Assembly (NCBI RefSeq): GCF_042655435.1 | Contig: NZ_JBHSMG010000001.1 | Location: 310,001-374,000, forward strand | Source: Lysinimonas soli | GTDB taxonomy: Bacteria; Actinomycetota; Actinomycetes; Actinomycetales; Microbacteriaceae | Reading direction: 5' to 3' | Length of the DNA: 64,000 bases | Shown here: in pieces, positions 1-8,610 of the stretch | Position numbering within the stretch: position 1 is the stretch's first letter | Layout of the letters: every line of letters begins with the position of its first letter | The notes under the pieces: generated by a model | Databases searched by the model: none | The model's input: the letters and a program-made list of their open reading frames with translations, nothing else | What the model was told of the DNA's origin: nothing | Translations under genes and position numbers: made by a program

Positions 1-19
1 GAGTTGAATCCATACGACA

Positions 20-53
20 GGGGCCGACGCCCCACAACCTCAGGAGTGCAGCC
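20..53 (+). promoter_or_regulatory. 5' leader of rplY: small hairpin and Shine-Dalgarno
   Basis: A short inverted repeat, GGGGC at 20-24 and GCCCC at 29-33 with a 4-nt loop, precedes a clear AGGAG at 42-46, which lies 7 nt before the rplY ATG. CATACGACA at 11-19 could hold the -10. No T-run follows the hairpin, so I do not call it a terminator. Confidence 0.4.
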
Positions 54-692
54 ATGGCTGACGACAACAAGCTGACCGCCGAACCGCGCGAGCAGTTCGG
101 CAAGGGCGCGGCGCGCAAGATCCGCGCCGCCGGCAAGATCCCCGCCGTGATCTACGGCCACGGAACCGATCCCCAGCACGTGACCCTCCCGGGCCACGAG
201 GTGGCGCTCATCCTGCGCAAGGCGAACCAGGTGCTCGACCTCGACATCTCGGGCAAGAGCCAGCTCGCCCTGGTGAAGGACGTGCAGAAGGACCCGGTGC
301 GTCAGATCATCGAGCACCTCGACCTCATCGTGGTCCGCAAGGGCGAGAAGGTCACGGTCGACGTGCCCGTGCACGTCGAGGGCGAGTCCGCTCCCGGCAC
401 GATCGCCGCGCTCGACGCCAACACCCTCTCGGTCGAGGCCGAGGCGACCCACATCCCGGAGCGCATCGTCGTCGACATCGAGGGTCTCGAGGAGGGCACG
501 CAGCTGTTCGCGAAGGACATCACGCTGCCCACCGGCTCGACGCTGGTCAGCGACCCCGAGACGCTCGTCATCAACGTGACGGTGCCGGGCGCTGCCGACC
601 TGGGCGAGGCCGCCGAGGGCGCCGAGGCAACTGCTGCCGAGACCACCGAGGCCGCCGAGGGCGAGTCGTCCGAGGCCGCGGCCGCGGAGTAG
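54..692 (+). CDS. rplY: 50S ribosomal protein L25/general stress protein Ctc
   Basis: This is a 212-residue L25 of the long TL5/CTC type that binds 5S rRNA in the large ribosomal subunit. Residues 1-90 form the L25 RNA-binding domain (basic start, KIPAVIYGHG near 28-37). Residues about 95-180 form the C-terminal beta domain (HVEGESAPGT, HIPERIVVDIEGLEEG). An acidic Ala/Glu-rich tail of about 35 residues ends the protein, as is common in actinobacteria. The ATG is supported by AGGAG 7 nt upstream. It is followed after 11 nt by pth, the usual actinobacterial order, so the two are probably co-transcribed. Confidence 0.95.
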   Translation: MADDNKLTAEPREQFGKGAARKIRAAGKIPAVIYGHGTDPQHVTLPGHEVALILRKANQVLDLDISGKSQLALVKDVQKDPVRQIIEHLDLIVVRKGEKVTVDVPVHVEGESAPGTIAALDANTLSVEAEATHIPERIVVDIEGLEEGTQLFAKDITLPTGSTLVSDPETLVINVTVPGAADLGEAAEGAEATAAETTEAAEGESSEAAAAE

Positions 693-703
693 TCGCTCCT
701 TTC

Positions 704-1294
704 GTGGCGGACGATACCTGGCTGGTGGTCGGGCTCGGGAATCCCGGGCCCGGCTACGCCGGTCATCGTCACAACGTGGGCCAGATGGCGCTGGCCGAGC
801 TCGCTCATCGGGTCTCGGCCGGCTTCAAGAGCCACAAGGCGAATGCGACGGTCGCCGAAGCGCGCCTGTCGCCGGGCGGCCCGCGACTGGTGCTCGCCAA
901 GCCGAACAGCTTCATGAACCTGTCGGGTGGTCCCGTCGCGCAGTTGCTGCGGTTCTACGACCTCGATGCCTCGCGCCTGATCGTGTTGCACGACGAACTC
1001 GATCTGCCGTTCGACACCGTGCGTCTGAAGTCGGGCGGAGGGCACGGCGGTCACAACGGCGTGCGCGACATCGCGGCGGCGATCGGCACCCCGGACTTCG
1101 TCCGGGTGCGGATCGGGATCGGCCGCCCGCCCGGTCGGCAGGACGCCGCCGATTTCGTGCTCAAGCCCTTCTCGGGCGCCGAGCGCGAGGTGTTGCCGAG
1201 CCTGCTGTCGGATGCGGTGGATGCGACCGAGCTGGTCATCACCGAGGGGCTGCTCGCCGCCCAGACGAAGTTCCACGCGCCCCGCGAACGGTGA
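704..1294 (+). CDS. pth: Peptidyl-tRNA hydrolase
   Basis: This 196-residue cytosolic enzyme cleaves peptidyl-tRNA released from stalled ribosomes. Visible Pth signatures are GLGNPGPGYAGHRHNVG near residues 10-26 with the catalytic His (H23) and Asn13, KPNSFMNLSG near 66, LHDELDLPF around 95-103, and GGHGGHNG near 110. Length is normal for the family. The GTG start lies 11 nt after the rplY stop without a strong ribosome binding site of its own, so translational coupling to rplY is likely. Confidence 0.95.
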   Translation: MADDTWLVVGLGNPGPGYAGHRHNVGQMALAELAHRVSAGFKSHKANATVAEARLSPGGPRLVLAKPNSFMNLSGGPVAQLLRFYDLDASRLIVLHDELDLPFDTVRLKSGGGHGGHNGVRDIAAAIGTPDFVRVRIGIGRPPGRQDAADFVLKPFSGAEREVLPSLLSDAVDATELVITEGLLAAQTKFHAPRER

Positions 1295-1329
1295 TTGCCC
1301 GATCGCATATCTCTGACTAAAGTCAGAGA
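1295..1329 (+). promoter_or_regulatory. Promoter with embedded palindromic operator for the MarR/GNAT gene
   Basis: A perfect inverted repeat, TCTCTGACT (1310-1318), AA, AGTCAGAGA (1321-1329), abuts the ATG at 1330. TTGCCC (1295-1300) is separated by 17 nt from TAAAGT (1318-1323), a good -35/-10 pair. TAAAGT sits in the middle of the palindrome and ends 6 nt before the ATG, so the transcript would be leaderless. A dimeric MarR protein bound here would cover the -10, which fits negative autoregulation. The sites are seen; their use is inferred. Confidence 0.75.
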
Positions 1330-2232
1330 ATGCGGGATGAGATCGCGGCCCTCCGCCGGTTCAACCGCGCCTGGTCGCAGCGACTCGGCGTGCTCGACGA
1401 CTCGTTTCTCGGCTCGGGGCGACCGCTCGGCCCCTCGCGGGTGCTCTTCGAGATCGGGCCCGGCGGCGTCGGGGTGCGCGAGCTTCGCGAACGGCTGGGC
1501 CTCGACGCCGGCTACCTGAGCCGACTGCTGCGCGGGCTGGAGCGCGAGGGTCTCGTCGCGACCGTGTCCGATGCGACCGACGCGCGGCGACGACTGGCCA
1601 CCCTGACCGCCGAGGGGCTGGCGGCGTGGCGCGAGCTCGAGGAGCGTTCCGACGAGATCGCCGAGCGCATCGTCGCGCCGCTGTCGCCCGCGCGACGCAC
1701 GCAGCTCGCCGATGCGCTGTGCCTGGCCGACGGCCTCGTGCGGTCGGCCACCGCCGAGCTGGTCGAGGTGGATCCGGCCTCCGAGCGGGCCCGAGCCGCG
1801 CTCGCGGCGTACTTCGCCGAGCTGGACGCTCGCTTTCCCGGCGGATTCGAGCCCGGCATCCAGGACCCCGATGACTACCGGCCGCCGCGGGGCCGCTTCG
1901 TGCTCGCCCTGTCGGATGGCGAGGTCGTCGCCTGCGGAGCGCTGCAGCGTCTCGCGGGGCAGGAGACCGCAGACCCCACGGGCGACACCGCGACGGCCGA
2001 GGTCAAGCGGATGTGGGTGCATCCCGCGTGGCGGGGCTGGGGCCTCGCCGGGCGGATGCTCCGGCACCTCGAGGGCCTGGCCGCGGCCGACGGATTCCGC
2101 GCGGTCCGTCTCGACACCAATCCGACGCTCGTCGAGGCGATCGCCATGTACCGAGGCAGCGGGTATCGCGAGATCGAGCGGTACAACGACAACCCGTACG
2201 CCGGTCACTGGTTCGAGAAGGCCCTGGGCTGA
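1330..2232 (+). CDS. Bifunctional MarR-type HTH regulator/GNAT acetyltransferase
   Basis: This 300-residue fusion has an N-terminal MarR winged helix (about 1-140) and a C-terminal GNAT domain (about 150-300). The MarR part shows LRERLGLDAGYLSRLLRGLEREGLV, with recognition helix and wing followed by D-A-R-R-R. The GNAT part shows EVKRMWVHPAWRGWGLAGRML, the acetyl-CoA loop, and a final GYREIERYNDNPYAGHWF. The family is known in actinobacteria; ligand and acetyl acceptor are unknown. It starts directly after its putative operator. The gene stands alone, 35 nt after pth, with mfd 72 nt downstream. Confidence 0.88.
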   Translation: MRDEIAALRRFNRAWSQRLGVLDDSFLGSGRPLGPSRVLFEIGPGGVGVRELRERLGLDAGYLSRLLRGLEREGLVATVSDATDARRRLATLTAEGLAAWRELEERSDEIAERIVAPLSPARRTQLADALCLADGLVRSATAELVEVDPASERARAALAAYFAELDARFPGGFEPGIQDPDDYRPPRGRFVLALSDGEVVACGALQRLAGQETADPTGDTATAEVKRMWVHPAWRGWGLAGRMLRHLEGLAAADGFRAVRLDTNPTLVEAIAMYRGSGYREIERYNDNPYAGHWFEKALG

Positions 2233-2304
2233 ACGGGATGCCGGCCGCCGGCCGTCCCGCCGCCGGTCCAGTGCCGGTCGGGGGTCGTGCGTAGACTCTT
2301 CCGA

Positions 2305-5300
2305 GTGGCACTCGAGCGTTTGATCACGGAGCTGTCGCACGCCCGCACCCTCGAGACGGCCCTGCATGAGGCAGGCCATTCGGCCGATTTCTCCCTCATC
2401 GACGGGATGCGCGTCCCCCTCCTCGCGGCTCTGATCGAGCGCCGCGCCGCCCGGACCGGCGACGCCGGCGGACCGCAGACCCTGCTCGCAGTCACGGCGA
2501 CATCCCGGGAATCCGAAGGGGTGCGCGACGCCTTCCACAGCTACCTCCCCGATGCGACCGTGCTCGCCCTTCCGGCCTGGGAGACCCTGCCGCACGAGCG
2601 GCTGAGCCCCAGCGCCGAGACCGTCGGAGCCCGGCTGAAGGCCCTGCGCACGCTGGACGCCTGGCGACGGCAGCGGCCGGCCGAGCGCGCCGGGCATCTC
2701 ATCGTGGTGGCGAGCGTGCGGGCCGTGCTGCAGCCCCTCGCCGCCGGGCTCGCGGCCGTCGAACCGGTCGTGCTCACGGTCGGGCAGCGCGGTTACGAGC
2801 TGTCGGCGATCGCCACCCGGCTGGTCGAGCTCGCTTACGTGCGCGTCGACCTCGTGACGCGCCGCGGCGAGTTCGCGCTGCGGGGCGGCATCCTCGACGT
2901 GTTCGCCCCCGACGCCGAGCATCCGGTGCGCGCCGACTTCTTCGGCGACGAGCTCGAACAGCTGCGCGCCTTCTCGGTCGCCGATCAGCGCTCGCTGCCG
3001 GGCGAGCTCACCCGCGCCGAGCTGGCGCCGAGCCGCGAGCTGCTGCTGACGGATGCCGTGCGCCAGCGCGCCCGCGAGATGCAGAGCGAGTTCCCGACGC
3101 TCGCCCCACTGCTCGCGAAGGTGGCCGAGGGCATCCCGGTCGAGGGCATGGAGGCGCTCGCTCCCGCGCTGCTCGACCGGCTGGTGCCGCTGACCGACTA
3201 CCTGCCGTCGGATGCCGCGATCGCCATCCTCGGCCCCGAGCGCGTCTCGACGCGCGCCGTCAACCTCGCCGAGACCAACGCCGAGTTCCTCGACGCCGCC
3301 TGGAACGCCGCCACCGCGGGCGCGCAGGCCCCGATCGACCTCGGGTCCGGCGACTTCCTCACGGTCTCCGGGCTACGGCGGGCCGCGGGGGATCGCGCCT
3401 GGTGGACCCTGAGCCCCTTCGATCCGAACGACGAGGAGGTGATCCGGCTCGACGCCGAGGCGGTGCCGAGCTTCGTCGGCCAGCCGGACGGCGCGGTCGA
3501 CCACGTCGCCGAACTGTTGCGCCGTGGCTGGACCGTGGCGATCGCCGCCGCCGGTGCCGGTCTCGTCGAGCGCGCGGCCGACGTGCTCGCCGCCCGCGAG
3601 GCGGCGGCGCGCGCGGTCGACGAGTTCCCGACCGATCCGGAGCCCGGCGTCGCCTACCTGCTGCGGGGGTCGGTCGAGGCCGGCTTCGAGATCCCCGCTC
3701 CCCGCCCCGGCGTCGTCGGCCTGGCGATGCTGAGCGAGGCGGAGTTCTACGGTCGGGCCGCCGGCATCGATTCGCGGCAGGTCAAGCGCCTCGCGAGCCG
3801 GCGCAAGAACGTCGTCGACCCGCTGCAGCTGCACGCGGGCGACTACGTCGTGCATCAGACCCACGGCATCGGCCGCTTCGTCGAGCTCGTGCAGCGCGAG
3901 GTCGCGAGCGGAACCCGCACGCCACGTGGACCGCTCGGCACGAGCGTGACCGCCGACAAGGTGCTGCGCGACTACCTGGTGATCGAGTACGCCCCGAGCA
4001 AGCGCGGGCATCCGGGCGACAAGCTCTACGTGCCGACCGACCAACTCGACCTGCTGACCCGGTACGTCGGCGGCGAGGCGCCCGCCCTCAGCAAGATGGG
4101 CGGATCGGACTGGGCCGCCGCCAAGGGCAAGGCCCGCAAGGCGGTGCGCGACATCGCCGTCGAGCTGGTCAAGCTCTACAGCGCGCGGATGGCGAGCAAG
4201 GGGCACGCCTTCCCGCCCGACACGCCATGGCAGCGCGAGCTGGAGGAGGCGTTCCCGTTCGCCGAGACCCCCGACCAGCTCGCGACGATCGACGAGGTCA
4301 AGGCGGACATGGAGCGCGCCATCCCGATGGACCGGCTGGTCTCGGGCGACGTCGGCTACGGCAAGACCGAGATCGCCGTGCGCGCCGCCTTCAAGGCCGT
4401 GCAGGACGGCAAGCAGGTCGCGATGCTGGTGCCGACCACGCTGCTCGTGCGGCAGCACATGGAGACCTTCGCCGAGCGCTTCGCCGGATTCCCCGTGCAT
4501 CTGCGCGCGCTCAGCCGCTTCCAGACCGCGAAGGAGTCGAAGGAGACGATCGAGGGGCTCGCCCGCGGCGAGGTGGATGTCGTGATCGGCACCCACCGCC
4601 TGCTGAGCGAGGGGATCGCCTTCAAAGACCTCGGGCTCGTCATCATCGACGAGGAGCAGCGCTTCGGCGTCGAGCACAAGGACGCGCTCAAGAAGCTGAA
4701 GACCAACGTCGACATCCTGGCGATGTCGGCCACGCCGATCCCGCGCACGCTCGAGATGGCGGTCACCGGCATCCGCGAGATGTCGACGCTGGCGACGCCG
4801 CCGGAGGACCGGCATCCGATCCTCACCTACGTCGGCCCGTACAGCGACAAGCAGGTCGCCGCCGCGATCCGCCGCGAGCTGCTGCGCGAGGGGCAGGTGT
4901 TCTACGTGCACAACCGGGTGTCGTCGATCAACCGCGTCGCGGCGCAGATCGCCGAGCTGGTGCCCGAGGCGCGGGTCGCGGTGGCCCACGGTCAGCTGGC
5001 CGAGAGCGTGCTCGAACAGGTCATCGTGGACTTCTGGGAGGGCAAGTTCGACGTGCTCGTCACGACGACGATCATCGAGACCGGCATCGACATCGCCAAC
5101 GCCAACACCCTCATCATCGATCGGGCCGACAAGTACGGGCTGAGCCAGCTGCACCAGATCCGCGGTCGCGTCGGCCGCGGTCGCGAACGCGCCTACGCCT
5201 ACTTCCTCTACGACGACGACAAGCCGCTCAGCGAGCTCGCGCAGGACCGCCTGCAGACCATCGCCGCCAACAACGAGCTCGGCGGCGGCATGCAGATCGC

Positions 5301-5934
5301 GCTCAAGGACCTCGAGATCCGCGGCGCGGGCAACCTGCTCGGCGGTGAGCAGTCCGGGCACATCGCGGGGGTCGGATTCGACCTCTATCTGCGCATGATC
5401 GGTGAAGCCGTCTCGACCTTCCGCGGGGATGTCGCCGAGGGGCAGACCGAACTGCGACTCGAGCTGCCGGTGGATGCCCACATCCCCGAGGAGTACGTCG
5501 AGAGTGAGCGGCTACGGCTCGAGGCCTACCAGAAGCTGTCGTCCGCGGCGGCTCCGGCCTCCCCGGACGACGCGATCGACTCGGTCGTCGAAGAGCTCAC
5601 CGACCGCTACGGCGAGCCGCCGGCACAGGTGGTCAACCTGGTGGCGATCTCGCGGCTGCGACGGCTCGCGCAGAAGGCGGGCCTCAGCGACGTCGTCGCG
5701 ATGGGCGGCAACCTGCGCATCGCCCCGGCGGAGCTGCCCGACTCCCTGCAGGTGCGGCTGCAGCGGCTCTACCCGGGTGCACGGCTGTTCGCCCAGCAGA
5801 AGGCGGTGAGCGTGCCGCTCTTCGCCGGGATCGCGAATCCCGAGCACACCGATGCCGAGCTGATCGAGTGGGCGACGGGGCTGCTCACCGCGATCTTCCC
5901 GGCGCCGAAGCCCGAGCCGGTCGTCGAGGTCTGA
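2305..5934 (+). CDS. mfd: Transcription-repair coupling factor
   Basis: Mfd is a cytosolic DNA translocase that removes RNA polymerase stalled at lesions and recruits UvrA. The protein has about 1209 residues, the usual length. It shows the UvrB-like N-terminal module, the CarD-like RNAP-interaction domain (GDYVVHQTHGIGRFV), helicase motif I GDVGYGKTE, motif II DEEQRFG, and the TRG/helicase C region (HQIRGRVGRGRERAYAYF). The frame is open to GTG 2287. GTG 2305 is preferred because TAGACT (2292-2297) ends 7 nt before it and no ribosome binding site is visible, which fits a leaderless start. Confidence 0.95.
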   Translation: MALERLITELSHARTLETALHEAGHSADFSLIDGMRVPLLAALIERRAARTGDAGGPQTLLAVTATSRESEGVRDAFHSYLPDATVLALPAWETLPHERLSPSAETVGARLKALRTLDAWRRQRPAERAGHLIVVASVRAVLQPLAAGLAAVEPVVLTVGQRGYELSAIATRLVELAYVRVDLVTRRGEFALRGGILDVFAPDAEHPVRADFFGDELEQLRAFSVADQRSLPGELTRAELAPSRELLLTDAVRQRAREMQSEFPTLAPLLAKVAEGIPVEGMEALAPALLDRLVPLTDYLPSDAAIAILGPERVSTRAVNLAETNAEFLDAAWNAATAGAQAPIDLGSGDFLTVSGLRRAAGDRAWWTLSPFDPNDEEVIRLDAEAVPSFVGQPDGAVDHVAELLRRGWTVAIAAAGAGLVERAADVLAAREAAARAVDEFPTDPEPGVAYLLRGSVEAGFEIPAPRPGVVGLAMLSEAEFYGRAAGIDSRQVKRLASRRKNVVDPLQLHAGDYVVHQTHGIGRFVELVQREVASGTRTPRGPLGTSVTADKVLRDYLVIEYAPSKRGHPGDKLYVPTDQLDLLTRYVGGEAPALSKMGGSDWAAAKGKARKAVRDIAVELVKLYSARMASKGHAFPPDTPWQRELEEAFPFAETPDQLATIDEVKADMERAIPMDRLVSGDVGYGKTEIAVRAAFKAVQDGKQVAMLVPTTLLVRQHMETFAERFAGFPVHLRALSRFQTAKESKETIEGLARGEVDVVIGTHRLLSEGIAFKDLGLVIIDEEQRFGVEHKDALKKLKTNVDILAMSATPIPRTLEMAVTGIREMSTLATPPEDRHPILTYVGPYSDKQVAAAIRRELLREGQVFYVHNRVSSINRVAAQIAELVPEARVAVAHGQLAESVLEQVIVDFWEGKFDVLVTTTIIETGIDIANANTLIIDRADKYGLSQLHQIRGRVGRGRERAYAYFLYDDDKPLSELAQDRLQTIAANNELGGGMQIALKDLEIRGAGNLLGGEQSGHIAGVGFDLYLRMIGEAVSTFRGDVAEGQTELRLELPVDAHIPEEYVESERLRLEAYQKLSSAAAPASPDDAIDSVVEELTDRYGEPPAQVVNLVAISRLRRLAQKAGLSDVVAMGGNLRIAPAELPDSLQVRLQRLYPGARLFAQQKAVSVPLFAGIANPEHTDAELIEWATGLLTAIFPAPKPEPVVEV

Positions 5935-5945
5935 GGCCGGCCCGG

Positions 5946-5960
5946 GTCGGCTCAGCCGAC
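5946..5960. terminator. Palindrome between convergent mfd and VOC genes
   Basis: GTCGGCT, C, AGCCGAC is a perfect 7-bp inverted repeat located just after the mfd stop and overlapping the last codons of the convergent VOC gene. There is no T-tract, so it is at best a candidate bidirectional, non-canonical terminator. Confidence 0.35.
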
Positions 5961-6302
5961 GAGCGGGGCGACGAGGCAGAACACGTGGCCGTCGGGATCG
6001 TGCAGCACCGACTGGCGCTCGCCCCACGGCTGATCGGCAGGGGAATCCACGACCGAGGCGCCCGCGAGCAGTGCGGCCTCGGTCACCTGGTCGACGTCGT
6101 CGACACGGAAGCTCGGGGCGACACCGAAGTCACCCGGAGTCGGGGTGCGCTCGTGCAGCAGCACCTCGACGCCGTCGTCGGTCGCCAGCATGACGAGGCC
6201 GGGCACGGCGTACCGGCGGGCCAGGCCGAGGGCACCCTCGTAGACGGGAAGCGCTCGGTCCAGCGCCTCCACCGAGATGGTCACACGTGAGATCGCGGTC
6301 AT
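5952..6302 (-). CDS. VOC-superfamily (glyoxalase/bleomycin-resistance fold) protein
   Basis: A 116-residue single-domain protein with the betaalphabetabetabeta pattern of the vicinal oxygen chelate superfamily: ITISVEALDRALPVYEGALGL at the N terminus and WGERQSVLHDPDGHVFCLV at the C terminus. The latter is the usual metal-ligand or substrate end of glyoxalase-like proteins. The substrate cannot be told. TACTCT lies 6 nt before the ATG (reading the minus strand), which suggests a leaderless message. It converges on mfd with an intergenic gap of 17 nt. Confidence 0.8.
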   Translation of the reverse strand: MTAISRVTISVEALDRALPVYEGALGLARRYAVPGLVMLATDDGVEVLLHERTPTPGDFGVAPSFRVDDVDQVTEAALLAGASVVDSPADQPWGERQSVLHDPDGHVFCLVAPLVG

Positions 6303-6320
6303 GCCGCCAGAGTAGAACGG

Positions 6321-7028
6321 TCACGCACGCACGCGCCACGCCCCGCCCAGCGCGATCGGGATGAGCACGAGCGAGCGCAGGTCCACGAGCACGTGCAGCA
6401 CGATCGGCGCGGCGATCGAGCCGGTCAGCACGTAGAGGGCCGCGAAGACGAGCCCCAGGAGCGTGGCGAACAGGATGCCGAGCGGGCCCTGGTAGATGTG
6501 CAGCATCCCGAACAGCACCGCCGCGATCCCGAACGCGAGCGGTCCGCTGCCGACGATCCCGAACAGCAGAGCGGGCAGGGCGAGACGGAACAGCAGCTCC
6601 TCGAACACCCCGGCCGAGACGCCGAGGCCGACGCCGTACTTCAGCTCGGCACGGCTGCGCGGAAGCAGGGCCCGGATGTCGCCCACGGCCGGGATCTCGT
6701 CGAGGTCTCCGCGCAGCAGGAACGCCGGGGCGACGAGCAGCGTGGCGACGACCAGAACGCCGCCGATCCACACCACGGCGCCGGCCGGAGTGTCGAGGAA
6801 TCCGCGCAGCGCGCGCGGAAGGTAGGGCCAGGCCGCGAGCAGCACGGCCCCGGTGAGGCCGGCCAGCACCAGCGCCGACTCCAGCAGCCAGCGCGCGTAG
6901 ACCCGCTGCCGTGCGTGCGTCGAGGTGAGGCGCTTGAACCGGCGGTATTGCCCGCGCTCGCGGGTGACCGCCCGCCAGCCGAGCAGGCCCAGCACGACGA
7001 ACAGGAGGGCGAGCAGGGCGGGTTGCAC
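6321..7028 (-). CDS. CPBP-family intramembrane glutamic-type endopeptidase
   Basis: This membrane protein of 235 residues belongs to the CPBP/Abi group (Rce1-like). The conserved motifs are EELLFR (residues 143-148), FGMLH (His177) and HVLVD (His212, Asp216) inside predicted membrane helices. About six hydrophobic segments are visible. The frame stays open for 51 codons upstream, but that stretch is not membrane-like. GTG 7028 is chosen because the hydrophobic N terminus begins there and a CAGAAT hexamer lies 6 nt upstream. It is transcribed divergently from the MFS gene at 7099. The substrate is unknown; relatives act in prenyl-protein processing, bacteriocin immunity or signalling. Confidence 0.82.
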   Translation of the reverse strand: MQPALLALLFVVLGLLGWRAVTRERGQYRRFKRLTSTHARQRVYARWLLESALVLAGLTGAVLLAAWPYLPRALRGFLDTPAGAVVWIGGVLVVATLLVAPAFLLRGDLDEIPAVGDIRALLPRSRAELKYGVGLGVSAGVFEELLFRLALPALLFGIVGSGPLAFGIAAVLFGMLHIYQGPLGILFATLLGLVFAALYVLTGSIAAPIVLHVLVDLRSLVLIPIALGGAWRVRA

Positions 7029-7098
7029 GCTGCCATTCTGTCCGGTCGAACTGCCGGGCCCGGGAATGTTGTGACGCGCAACGGTCTTAGAGTCCAGT

Positions 7099-8580
7099 GT
7101 GACGAATGAGATCAGTGCGGTCGGTCTGAGGTCGGAGCGCGGCCCGGTCCTGCTCGCGATCATGGTCAGCACGGCGCTCATCGCGATCGATGCGACGATT
7201 CTCGCGACCGCGGTGCATCCGCTCGTTCAGGATCTCGGTGGCTTCGCGGCGTTCCCATGGCTGTTCTCGATCTACCTGCTCGCGCAGGCGGTGTCGGTGC
7301 CGATCTACTCGAAGCTGGCCGACACGATCGGCCGCAAGCCGATCATCCTGATCGGGATCGGCCTGTTCCTGCTCGGCTCGGTGCTGAGCGGGTTCGCCTG
7401 GAGCATGCCGGTGCTGATCGCCTTCCGCGCGCTGCAGGGCATCGGCGCGGGAGCGGTTCAGCCGATGTCGATCACGATCATCGGCGACATCTACACGGTC
7501 GCCGAGCGGGCCCGGGTGCAGGGCTACGTCGCCTCGATGTGGGCGATCTCGTCGGTCGTCGGACCCACCCTCGGCGGCCTGTTCTCGCAGTTCGCCTCGT
7601 GGCGATGGATCTTCTTCGTGAACGTGCCGCTGTGCGTGCTCGCCTTCGTGCTGCTGCTGCGCGGATTCCACGAGAAGGTCGAGAAGACGCAGCGTCGCAT
7701 CGACGTGCCGGGCGCGGCGCTGCTCGCGGCATCCACCGCCCTGATCATCCTGGGCATCCTCGAGGGCGGCGTGGCCTGGCCGTGGGATTCGCCCATCAGC
7801 ATCGCGGTCTTCGTCGTCGGCGCGGCTCTGCTCGTGGCCTTCCTGCTCGTGGAGAGGCGAGCGCGCGAACCGGTGCTGCCGCTCTGGGTGTTCCGTCGGC
7901 GGTTGCTGCTCACGACCTCGCTCTCGGCGTTCGCGGTGGGCGCGGCCCTCGTCGGGCTGACCTCGTACATCCCGACCTACCTCCAGGTGTCGCTCGGGGT
8001 GACGCCGCTCGTGGCGGGGTTGGCGCTCGCCGCACTCACGATCGGGTGGCCGATCTCGGCGACCTTCGCGGGCCGGATCTACCTGAGGATCGGCTTCCGG
8101 CTGACCGCGATCCTCGGCGCGGCGATCGTCGTGGTGGGTGCCGTGCTGCTCGCCGCCGTCGGGCTCACTCCCTCGATCGTGCTGGTCGCCGTGTTCTGCT
8201 TCGTGATCGGTGCCGGTTTCGGCTGGGCGAACGTCTCGACCCTCATCGCGGCGCAGGCGAGCGTGGAATGGAACGAGCGCGGTGTGGTCACGGGCGCGAA
8301 CATGTTCGCCAGATCGATCGGCAGCGCGGTGGGTGCCGCGGTCCTCGGAGCCATCGCCAACGGCGTGATCGCGGCGAACGGGGGCAACGAGAGCGACCCG
8401 GCGAGCGTGACGCTCGCCTCGACCGCGGTGTTCGTCGGGGTCGTCGCGGTCGGCATCATGTTGCTGGTGTCGGTCGTGGCCATGCCGCGCACGCCGGTCT
8501 CGCGGGCCCCGCTCGTCGCACCGGGCGCGGTCGAGGAGCAGCCGACGACGACCGGCCCGATCGGCACCGCGGGACACTGA
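7099..8580 (+). CDS. MFS drug-efflux type transporter (DHA2/EmrB-like)
   Basis: A 493-residue inner-membrane transporter with about 14 hydrophobic segments, the DHA2 count. The MFS motif A is visible as SKLADTIGRKP after the second helix, with the motif C region (SVVGPTLGGLFSQFASWRWIFFVN cut here to its role) in helix 5. It is probably a proton-coupled exporter of hydrophobic compounds, but the substrate is not indicated. TAGAGT at 7088-7093 lies 5 nt before the GTG, suggesting a leaderless start. An AhpD-like gene follows 30 nt downstream, with its own -10-like hexamer. Confidence 0.85.
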   Translation: MTNEISAVGLRSERGPVLLAIMVSTALIAIDATILATAVHPLVQDLGGFAAFPWLFSIYLLAQAVSVPIYSKLADTIGRKPIILIGIGLFLLGSVLSGFAWSMPVLIAFRALQGIGAGAVQPMSITIIGDIYTVAERARVQGYVASMWAISSVVGPTLGGLFSQFASWRWIFFVNVPLCVLAFVLLLRGFHEKVEKTQRRIDVPGAALLAASTALIILGILEGGVAWPWDSPISIAVFVVGAALLVAFLLVERRAREPVLPLWVFRRRLLLTTSLSAFAVGAALVGLTSYIPTYLQVSLGVTPLVAGLALAALTIGWPISATFAGRIYLRIGFRLTAILGAAIVVVGAVLLAAVGLTPSIVLVAVFCFVIGAGFGWANVSTLIAAQASVEWNERGVVTGANMFARSIGSAVGAAVLGAIANGVIAANGGNESDPASVTLASTAVFVGVVAVGIMLLVSVVAMPRTPVSRAPLVAPGAVEEQPTTTGPIGTAGH

Positions 8581-8610
8581 TCCCGCGACCGGTGGGTCCA
8601 AGATGGGCGC

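Noticed and set aside
1051..2922. Long minus-strand open frame across pth, the MarR/GNAT gene and mfd
   Set aside because: It is a high-GC frame shadow: low-complexity Arg/Gly/His/Asp composition, no domain pattern, and it opposes three clearly recognised genes.
3373..5481. Minus-strand 702-codon frame inside mfd
   Set aside because: It lies fully antisense to conserved Mfd helicase motifs and has no recognisable domain.
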